From: Candidatus Segetimicrobium genomatis | Lineage (GTDB): Bacteria; Sysuimicrobiota; Sysuimicrobiia; Sysuimicrobiales; Segetimicrobiaceae | Assembly: GCA_005883865.1 (NCBI GenBank) | Contig: VBAO01000079.1 | Span: 3,462-8,515 of the forward strand | Direction: 5' to 3' | Length of the DNA: 5,054 nt | Shown: piece by piece, positions 1 through 5,054 of the stretch | Numbering within the stretch: the stretch's first letter is position 1 | Layout of the letters: each line of letters begins with the position of its first letter | The notes under the pieces: model-generated | The model's database searches: none | What the model was told of the DNA's origin: nothing | The model's input: only the letters and a program-made list of their open reading frames with translations | Made by a program: the position numbers and the translations under genes

Positions 1-109
1 TGTTCGCACCGGGGCGCCCCGGATCCCTCGGTGGGCCCGCCCGCGATCCCGCAGGAAGCCGCCGCGCGCGCGGCGAACCCGGCAGAGAGTGGCCCACTCC
101 AGTCGCGCC
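1..109. other. Lead-in before the binding protein gene; no clear promoter
   Basis: No recognisable -35/-10 promoter or terminator is seen. In the frame of position 3 an open stretch runs from the window edge to TGA 111-113 and overlaps the ATG at 110 as ATGA, so it could be the tail of an upstream operon gene. Its third-position GC (about 70%) is lower than in the real genes here, and no family is recognisable, so I do not call a gene. Confidence 0.3.
9..22. repeat. Perfect 14-base palindrome of unknown role
   Basis: CCGGGGCGCCCCGG reads identically on both strands and lies about 90 bases before the binding protein start. It could be an operator half of a sugar regulator or a short hairpin, but there is no T-run for a terminator and such palindromes are common by chance in DNA this GC-rich. 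Confidence 0.2.
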
Positions 110-1351
110 ATGACCCGCAGCCTCGTCGCGCTCGTGATGGCCCTCCTGCTCGCCTCCGGTGTCGCTCGGGCCGCTCCCCAGGCGCGGGTCGAGTTCTGGA
201 CGATCTCCCTCCAGCCGTTTTTCACCGGGTACATCCAGGGCCTGATCAATCGCTACGAGCACGATCATCCCGGCGTGGCGATCCGGTGGATCGACGTGCC
301 GGCGCAGGCCATCGACCAGAAGTTGCTGGCCGCGATCGCCGGCGGGGTGAGCCCCGACGTGGTGAACCTCAACACCGAGGGGGCGTTGCGGCTGGCGCAG
401 GCGCACGCCCTCGCCGATCTGGACGCCGCGGTCCCGCCGGCCGCGCGCGCCCGCTACTTCCCGAACATCTGGGGCGCGACCCGGTACCTCGGCAGGGTCT
501 ACGGGATTCCGTGGTATGTCGTGCCCAACGTGCTCGCGTACAATCGCGCGCTGTTCCGCCGCGCCGGATTGGATCCCGCCCATCCCCCGGCGTCCGAGGA
601 GGCCTTCATCCAGGCGGCGACGGCCATCAAGGAGCGGACGGGCGTCTACGGGTTCATGCCCAACGTGGACGGCATCCGGTTCCTCAGGGTGTTCCAGGAG
701 GACGGCCTCCCGATCCTCAGCCCCGACGGCCACCGCGCCGTCTTCAACGGCCCCGACCACGTCCGCGTGCTTGCCCGGTACGTCGCCCTGTTCGCGCGGG
801 ACGTGTTTCCCAGGGACACGCTGCAGCGCGGGTACCTCGGCGCCACCGAGCGGTACGCGGCGGGGCAGCTGGCCATGCTCACCACCGGGCCCCAGTTCCT
901 CCTCCGCGTCCGGACGGACAGCCCGGATGTCTACCGGGACACCGCCGTGGCCCCCTACCCCCTCGGCCGGGGCCGGATCCTCGACCTGCCCACGATGTCG
1001 CTCGCGGTCCCCCTCGCGAGCCGCCACCGGCCGGAGGCGGTCGAGTTCGCCCTGTTCGTCACGAACGACCCCAACCAGCTGGCCTTCTGCCACCTGGTGG
1101 TGATCTTCCCGTCCACGCGGGGGGCGGCGGCGGATCCGTATTTTACCCGCGGGGGCGCGACTCCCGAGGAGCGGGCCCGGGTGATCGCCGCGCGCGAGCT
1201 GGGGAGCGCCCGCGACCTCACCGTGGCCGTCCCGCACAGCGATGACCTCTTCCGGGTGTTTCGGGAGGCGGTCGAGCGCGCGTTCTTCGGCCGGATGACC
1301 CCACAGCAGGCCCTCGACTGGGCGGTGGGGGAGTGGAACGGCAAGCTGTAG
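110..1351 (+). CDS. Extracellular solute-binding protein, family 1 (carbohydrate ABC importer)
   Basis: This is the secreted receptor that captures the substrate outside the membrane and delivers it to the two permeases encoded just downstream. From the ATG at 110 it has 413 residues, normal for family 1 (SBP_bac_1) proteins. Residues 1-21 look like a Sec signal peptide: a basic start (MTR), a hydrophobic core and a probable cleavage after ARA. There is no lipobox cysteine, so it should be free rather than a lipoprotein. The mature protein opens with the usual VEFW strand. It then shows the DVV..N segment near residues 83-87 and the family hallmark YGIPWYVVPNVLAYNRALF at about 131-149. The C-terminus (FFGRMTPQQALDWAVGEWN) is also typical. 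A GTG at 89 in the same frame would add seven residues. I prefer 110 because it gives a compact signal peptide and because ATGA there overlaps a stop in another frame; neither start has a good Shine-Dalgarno. Substrate is not predictable beyond sugar-like; several tryptophans and tyrosines could stack on sugar rings. Confidence 0.93.
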   Translation: MTRSLVALVMALLLASGVARAAPQARVEFWTISLQPFFTGYIQGLINRYEHDHPGVAIRWIDVPAQAIDQKLLAAIAGGVSPDVVNLNTEGALRLAQAHALADLDAAVPPAARARYFPNIWGATRYLGRVYGIPWYVVPNVLAYNRALFRRAGLDPAHPPASEEAFIQAATAIKERTGVYGFMPNVDGIRFLRVFQEDGLPILSPDGHRAVFNGPDHVRVLARYVALFARDVFPRDTLQRGYLGATERYAAGQLAMLTTGPQFLLRVRTDSPDVYRDTAVAPYPLGRGRILDLPTMSLAVPLASRHRPEAVEFALFVTNDPNQLAFCHLVVIFPSTRGAAADPYFTRGGATPEERARVIAARELGSARDLTVAVPHSDDLFRVFREAVERAFFGRMTPQQALDWAVGEWNGKL

Positions 1352-2241
1352 CGCGGTCGCGCCGGGCCCCGGCGATCCGCCGCATCCTGACCCCGTACCT
1401 GTTCCTCCTGCCGGCGCTCGGGCTGCTGGCCGCGTTCACGTTTTACCCGGTCGCGCTCGGCACCGTCCTGAGCCTGTTCGAGTACAACGTGATCGCTCCC
1501 CCCCGGTTCGCGGGCCTCGCGAACTTCCGCGCGCTGTGGAGCGACCGGTATTTTTGGATCGCGCTCGAGAACAGCGTGACGTATCTGGCGGTCGTCCCCG
1601 TCCTCCAGGGATGCGCCATCCTGCTGGCCCTCTGGGTGCACCGCTCGGCGCGGGGGCTGGGGTGGCTTCGGGCCGCGTACTACCTCCCGGTCGTCACGTC
1701 GATCGTGGTCGTCGGAATGCTGTGGCGGTGGCTGTATGACGACGCCGGCCTCGTCAACTATCTCCTCCTCCAGTTGCGGCTGCTCCACGGGCCCGTGCAC
1801 TGGCTCTCGGATCCGGGGATCGCCCTCTACGCGGTCATGTTCGTCACCCTGTGGAAGGGCCTCGGGTATTACATGGTGATCTATCTCGCGGGGCTGGAGG
1901 CCATCCCGCCGACCTTCGCGGAGGCCGCCGCGATCGACGGCGCGGGACCGGCGCAGCAGTTGTGGCGGGTGACGCTGCCCCTCCTGCGGCCGAGCATCTT
2001 GCTGGCGACCACGCTCTCGGCGATCTCCGCGCTGCGGGTCTTCGAGGAGGTCTACGTGATGACCGGCGGCGGGCCGATCTACGCGACGTACACGATGTTC
2101 TACTACATGTTCGACCAGGCGTTCGGCGCCCTCCACCTCGGGTACGCGGCCGCGATCGGGGTGGTCCTGGCCGCCGTGACCATCGGCCTGTCGGTGGCGA
2201 ACTTCAAGCTCCTCCGGGAGGGGGGACTCGCGTATTACTGA
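1333..2241 (+). CDS. Carbohydrate ABC transporter permease, MalF/UgpA type
   Basis: This is one of the two inner-membrane subunits that form the translocation channel of a CUT1 importer. The 302-residue length is typical for UgpA-like permeases, which lack the large extra loop of E. coli MalF. About six hydrophobic segments are visible, near residues 21-42, 82-102, 113-133, 161-182, 221-240 and 270-290. The EAA loop that docks the ATPase is clear at about 197-218: EAAAIDGAG, then LP at 215-216. The TGGGP motif at 244-248 is also typical of this subunit. The GTG start lies 19 bases inside the end of the binding protein gene, so the two are probably translationally coupled. A GGGGGAG run touches this start codon, which is closer than ideal. 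The only other in-frame start-like codon in the open stretch before it is CTG at 1318. The protein ends at TGA 2239-2241. Confidence 0.95.
   Translation: MERQAVARSRRAPAIRRILTPYLFLLPALGLLAAFTFYPVALGTVLSLFEYNVIAPPRFAGLANFRALWSDRYFWIALENSVTYLAVVPVLQGCAILLALWVHRSARGLGWLRAAYYLPVVTSIVVVGMLWRWLYDDAGLVNYLLLQLRLLHGPVHWLSDPGIALYAVMFVTLWKGLGYYMVIYLAGLEAIPPTFAEAAAIDGAGPAQQLWRVTLPLLRPSILLATTLSAISALRVFEEVYVMTGGGPIYATYTMFYYMFDQAFGALHLGYAAAIGVVLAAVTIGLSVANFKLLREGGLAYY
2216..2225 (+). promoter_or_regulatory. Possible Shine-Dalgarno for the second permease gene
   Basis: A purine run (GGGAGGGGGG) lies inside the last codons of the upstream permease gene. It sits eight bases before an ATT codon at 2234 that is in frame with the second permease. 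The TTG usually called as the start (2267) has only CCACCCGGCGCCGG just before it, with no ribosome-binding signal. The site therefore bears on which start is real, but purine runs arise easily in GC-rich DNA. Confidence 0.3.
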
Positions 2242-2266
2242 GACGCGCCGCTCCACCCGGCGCCGG

Positions 2267-3073
2267 TTGAGCGCCGCCGTCGAATACGCGGGGCTGGCCC
2301 TCGTGGCGGCCGTCACGGCCTTTCCCTTTGTCTGGCTGCTCGCGACCTCGCTGCGGGGAAGCGGCGCCGTCTTCTCGTTTCCGCCGGTGATCGTGCCGCG
2401 CCCGCCGACGCTGGCCAACTATGTGGGCGTCTGGGAGACGATGCCGATCGGCCGGTTCTTCCTCAACACCGTGTACCTCACCGGGATGGGCATCACGTTG
2501 ACCGTGGCGACGAGCGCGCTCGCCGGGTACCCGCTGGCGCGGATGCGCTTCCCCGGGCGGGACGCGATCTTCTATGCGATCGTGGGGAGCCTGATGCTGC
2601 CCCAGCACGTGGGGCTGATCCTCAACTTCGTGACGATGATGCGGCTCCACCTGATCGACACCTTTGCCGCGGTGTACCTCCCGAGCGCGGCGAGCGTGTT
2701 CGGCATCTTCCTCCTCCGGCAGGCGTACCTCGTGATCCCCCTCGAGATCGAAGACGCGGCCCGCATCGACGGCGCAGGAGAGCTGCGCCTGTGGGGACAG
2801 ATCATGCTCCCGCTCGTCGCCCCCGCGCTCGCCACCCTGGCGATCGTCGAGTTCTCCGCCTACTGGAACTCGTTTCTGTGGCCCCTCATCGTCCTCAAAT
2901 CGCCGGAGAAGTACCCGCTGGCCGTCGGTCTCCTCAACCTCTCCGGCTTGTTCGCGCACAATACCCGGTACGTCGCCGCCGGCGCGGTGATGATGACCCT
3001 GCCGATGATCGTGGTGTTCCTGGCGCTCCAACGGTACTTCCTCCGGGGGATCACCATCGGAGCGGTCAGGTAG
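2267..3073 (+). CDS. Carbohydrate ABC transporter permease, MalG/UgpE type
   Basis: This is the second channel subunit of the importer. From TTG 2267 it has 268 residues, slightly short for the family (about 270-285). Hydrophobic segments are visible near residues 7-27, 66-88, 101-124, 136-153, 183-206 and 236-254. The EAA loop is at about 162-182 (EDAARIDGAGELRLWGQIM, then LP), and the C-terminus ends in the very typical QRYFLRGITIGAVR. The start is uncertain. The frame is open back to a stop at 2177, yet contains no ATG, GTG or CTG before the TTG. Reading back from TTG gives RRSTRRR, the kind of basic cytoplasmic tail that MalG-type proteins normally have. Translation may therefore begin at ATT 2234 (279 residues), which has a purine-rich ribosome-binding-like run before it and overlaps the upstream stop. 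The product call is secure; only the first residues are in doubt. Confidence 0.94.
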   Translation: MSAAVEYAGLALVAAVTAFPFVWLLATSLRGSGAVFSFPPVIVPRPPTLANYVGVWETMPIGRFFLNTVYLTGMGITLTVATSALAGYPLARMRFPGRDAIFYAIVGSLMLPQHVGLILNFVTMMRLHLIDTFAAVYLPSAASVFGIFLLRQAYLVIPLEIEDAARIDGAGELRLWGQIMLPLVAPALATLAIVEFSAYWNSFLWPLIVLKSPEKYPLAVGLLNLSGLFAHNTRYVAAGAVMMTLPMIVVFLALQRYFLRGITIGAVR

Positions 3074-3079
3074 CGCGGC

Positions 3080-4494
3080 ATGCGGATCGCGTTCCTCCCG
3101 CTGGACGACCGGCCGGTGAAGCGGGGGGCGTTCCTCCATCTCGCGGCGATCGCCGGGGTCGAGGTGGCGACCCCTCCCCGCGCCCTCCTCGGCGCCCGCA
3201 GGCTCCCGGCCGATGTCGAGGCGTTGTGGGCGTGGATCGACGCCGGAGGGGCGGAGGCCGATCTCCTGATCGCCTCCGCCGAGCTGTTGATCTACGGCGG
3301 GCTCGTCCCGTCGCGGATCGGCGACGAGTCGCTGGATCGGTGTCTGGCGCTCGCCGGGAAGTTTGCCGGCCTGCGGCGTCGGGCGCCGGACCGGCGCCTG
3401 TGGCTCTCGGCGAGCAACCTGCGGCTGCCGTCTGCGCCCGACGCCAGCGAGGAGCCGGAGTATTGGGCCGAGTATGGGCCCCAGATCTTCGCGTACAGTT
3501 ATCACGCGGACCGGTTCGCGCAGACGGGAGATCCGGACTCCCGGCGGCGGGCCGCGGACGCGCAGGCGGCGGTCCCCCGGAAGGTCCTGGCCGATATGAC
3601 GGCCCGGCGGGCCCGGAACCTCACCGTGGTGCTCTCCCTCGTCGACCAGGCCGGGCGGGGCGACCTCGACGGCCTCCTGATCGGCCAGGACGACGCCGCG
3701 GAGTTCGGCCTGACGTTACCTACGGGACCGATGAGCTGGCGGTCCGGTTGCTGGCGCGGGCGATCCTGGCCGCGACCGGGCAGGCTCCCGCCATCCGGGT
3801 GGTGTACGCCTACCCCGAGAATCGCGACGCGATTCCCCGGTACGAAGGGCAGAGCCTCGACCGGACGGTCACTTCGCACATCGCGACGACCGGGTGCCGC
3901 CGCGTGGAGGCCGGAGAGGCCGTGACGCTGTTCGTCCACAACTTCCCCGGCGCCCAGGAGGAGGCCCCCGCGCAGGAGCCGTATGACGCGGACCTCCTGG
4001 CCCCGTTTCTTCGGGCGGTGGCCTCCGCCGCCGCCCGAGGGCAGCGGTTCGGCATCGCGGATGTCCGTTACAGCAACGGGGCCGACCGGACGCTCGTCCA
4101 GCGCCTCCTGGAGGTGCCCGGGGCATACGGGGCGCTGGCGTTCGGGGGATGGAACACGTCCAGCAACACGATCGGGATGGTACTGGCCCAGCTGCTCCTT
4201 CCGTCCGGGCCGGGGGCCCAATCGTTCACCATTCTGCGCTTTCTGGACGACTGGGCCTACCAGGCCGGGGTCCGGCAGCGGCTCGCCTCCGAGATCGTGC
4301 CGCGGTATCCCGGCGCCGCCCCCCACCGCCTCGGCCCCGCGCAGGGCCCATGCGTTGAGGCGGCACGGGCGTGGCTCGAGCGCGAGTATGTGCCTCCGCT
4401 CGAGCGGTGCTTCGGCAGGCGGATCACCATCACGAAGGTCGGGTTTCCCTGGGAGCGCCTGTTCGAAGTGGATCTTGAGGTCACAGTCGCGTGA
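3080..4494 (+). pseudogene. DUF4127 family protein gene, interrupted by a frameshift with apparent internal deletion
   Basis: The DUF4127 family has no established biochemical function that I know of; members are usually about 500 residues and cytoplasmic. The first half is read from ATG 3080, six bases after the permease stop and with AGG at 3068-3070 as a weak ribosome-binding site. It shows the family start LPLDDRPVKR (residues 6-15), ELLIYGGLVPSR (68-79) and LIGQDDAAEFG (200-210). After about 3712 the family continues in a different frame: YGTDELAVRLLARA (from 3721), FVHNFPGAQEE (from 3931), ADVRYSNGAD (4057-4086), GGWNTSSNTIG (from 4144) and LDDW (4243-4254), ending at TGA 4492-4494. The two parts give 211 plus about 260 residues. 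Some 20 residues normally lying between QDDA and YGTDE appear to be absent. If translated as is, the first frame runs on out of phase to a stop at 3923-3925. Either the gene is inactivated or the sequence is wrong here. Its place between importer and acetyltransferase genes suggests a role in handling the imported compound. Confidence 0.85.
3710..3721 (+). other. Frame break within the DUF4127 gene
   Basis: Upstream of this point the family sequence is in the frame of position 3080; downstream it is in the frame of position 3721. The change corresponds to a net loss of 1 (mod 3) bases, for example a deletion of around 60-75 bases, given the residues missing from the family core. Reading on in the first frame puts a TTA leucine codon at 3716-3718. 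By eye this would be the only in-frame TTA in the window, so the break lies at or before it. No slippery heptamer is visible. Confidence 0.75.
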
Positions 4495-5054
4495 GCGCCG
4501 GCCCGGCGGTCGCCGCCTACCGTCAGGAGATGCTGCCCGAGGTGCTCGACGTGTGGAACGCCGCGCTCGGCGACCGGTTCCCGCTCTCCCGGGAACTGTT
4601 CGTGCAGAACGCGATCGCGGACCCCCACTTCGACCCGCAAGGGTGCTGGGTGGCGCACCGGCCGGCTCCCGCGGGAGTGATCGGGATCTGTCTCGCGAAG
4701 ATCGCCCGGGAACCGCTCGCCGCGGACGGGGTGCTCCCGGACCGCGGCTGGATCAGCCTCCTGGCGGTCCATCCGGCGTCCCAGCGCCGCGGCGTCGGGC
4801 GGGCGCTCCTGCGGCAGGCGGAAGGCTACCTGCGCGCCCGCGGACGTCGCCGCGCCGTGCTCGGCGGCGACCCCGATCACTTCCTCCCCGGAATCCCCCT
4901 CGCGACCGGAGCGCTGGCGTTCTTTGCCTCGTGCGGGTACCGGCTCGCCGGCGACGCGTACGACCTCCGCCGATCGCTCGCGGGGTACGAGACCCCGGCG
5001 GCGGTCGCGGCTGCGACCGCCGCCCACCCGGACGTGGTGATCCGGCCGCTCGGA
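4491..5054 (+). CDS. GNAT family N-acetyltransferase, 3'-truncated by the window edge
   Basis: GNAT enzymes transfer an acetyl group from acetyl-CoA to an amine. The 188 codons present run in frame to the last base, so the gene continues beyond the window. The start GTG overlaps the DUF4127 stop as GTGA, with GAGG at 4477-4480 ten bases ahead, indicating translational coupling. The domain is clear: a VIGICLAK strand near residues 63-70, a WISLLAVHPASQRRGVGRALL segment at 87-107 holding the acetyl-CoA pyrophosphate loop (QRRGVG, 98-103), and ALAFFASCGYR at 141-151 as the closing motif. Between them lies PDHFLPGIPL (128-137), not part of the generic fold, which may mark a subfamily. The last residues (VVIRPLG, 182-188) look like the first strand of a second GNAT domain, so the full protein is probably a tandem-domain enzyme of about 300 residues. 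The substrate is unknown; an amino sugar would fit the neighbouring importer, but this is inference. Confidence 0.88.
   Translation, partial: MSAGPAVAAYRQEMLPEVLDVWNAALGDRFPLSRELFVQNAIADPHFDPQGCWVAHRPAPAGVIGICLAKIAREPLAADGVLPDRGWISLLAVHPASQRRGVGRALLRQAEGYLRARGRRRAVLGGDPDHFLPGIPLATGALAFFASCGYRLAGDAYDLRRSLAGYETPAAVAAATAAHPDVVIRPLG

Noticed and set aside
9..22. Rho-independent terminator at the GC palindrome
   Set aside because: There is no loop-forming spacer and no T-run after it.
31..1245. Long + strand open frame overlapping the binding protein
   Set aside because: It is rich in R, P, G and A with no recognisable domain and lies over a clear binding protein gene in another frame; high GC removes stops by chance.
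955..2418. Long - strand open frame of 487 residues
   Set aside because: It is opposite two well-supported genes, low in complexity (runs of R, E, D, Q, H) and matches no family; a shadow of GC-rich coding DNA.
2791..3711. A 567-residue + strand open frame taken as one protein from 2791 to 4494
   Set aside because: Only the part after about 3712 matches DUF4127. The earlier part overlaps the second permease and the first half of DUF4127 out of frame and is R/P/G-rich noise.
3706..3725. Programmed ribosomal frameshift in the DUF4127 gene
   Set aside because: No slippery heptamer or obvious downstream hairpin is seen, and about 20 family core residues are missing, which frameshifting alone cannot explain.
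2204..4326. Two further long - strand open frames (2204-3505 and 3502-4326)
   Set aside because: They mirror the codon pattern of the permease and DUF4127 genes and show no motifs, signal peptides or ribosome-binding sites of their own.
4257..5027. - strand open frame of 256 residues opposite the GNAT gene
   Set aside because: The + strand reading has a clear acetyl-CoA loop and a coupled start; the reverse reading is arginine-rich and featureless.

Overview
The window is very GC-rich (roughly 70% by eye, with third codon positions almost always G or C) and densely packed. It reads as one operon on the + strand with no convincing genes on the - strand. No rRNA, tRNA, mobile element or CRISPR is visible, so the taxonomy is open. 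The composition, the protein style and a DUF4127 gene beside a sugar importer would fit an uncultured high-GC lineage (for example CSP1-3/Sysuimicrobiota-like, Chloroflexota or Deinococcota), but this is a low-confidence guess. The substrate-binding protein has a signal peptide without a lipobox cysteine, which fits a cell with a periplasm slightly better than a monoderm.

Layout: (1) positions 1-109 are a short lead-in with no identifiable promoter; it may hold the tail of an upstream gene. (2) 110-1351 encodes a secreted family 1 extracellular solute-binding protein. (3) 1333-2241 encodes a MalF/UgpA-type permease that overlaps the binding protein gene. (4) 2267-3073 (perhaps from 2234) encodes a MalG/UgpE-type permease. 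(5) 3080-4494 is a DUF4127 family gene. It is broken near 3712: the two halves lie in different frames and about 20 residues of the family's normal core seem to be missing. (6) 4491 to the window end is the first part of a GNAT acetyltransferase, probably of a two-domain type, cut off by the window edge.

How they fit together: genes 2-4 form the binding and membrane parts of a CUT1-type carbohydrate (or glycerol-phosphate-like) ABC importer. The ATPase is not in the window and may be a shared MsmX/UgpC-type protein encoded elsewhere. The DUF4127 and GNAT genes follow without any terminator, so they probably act on, or sense, what the importer brings in. The family function of DUF4127 is unknown. 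The most notable points are the interrupted DUF4127 gene and the importer-DUF4127-GNAT gene order, which suggests an uncharacterised uptake and processing pathway, perhaps for an amino sugar or a cell-wall fragment.
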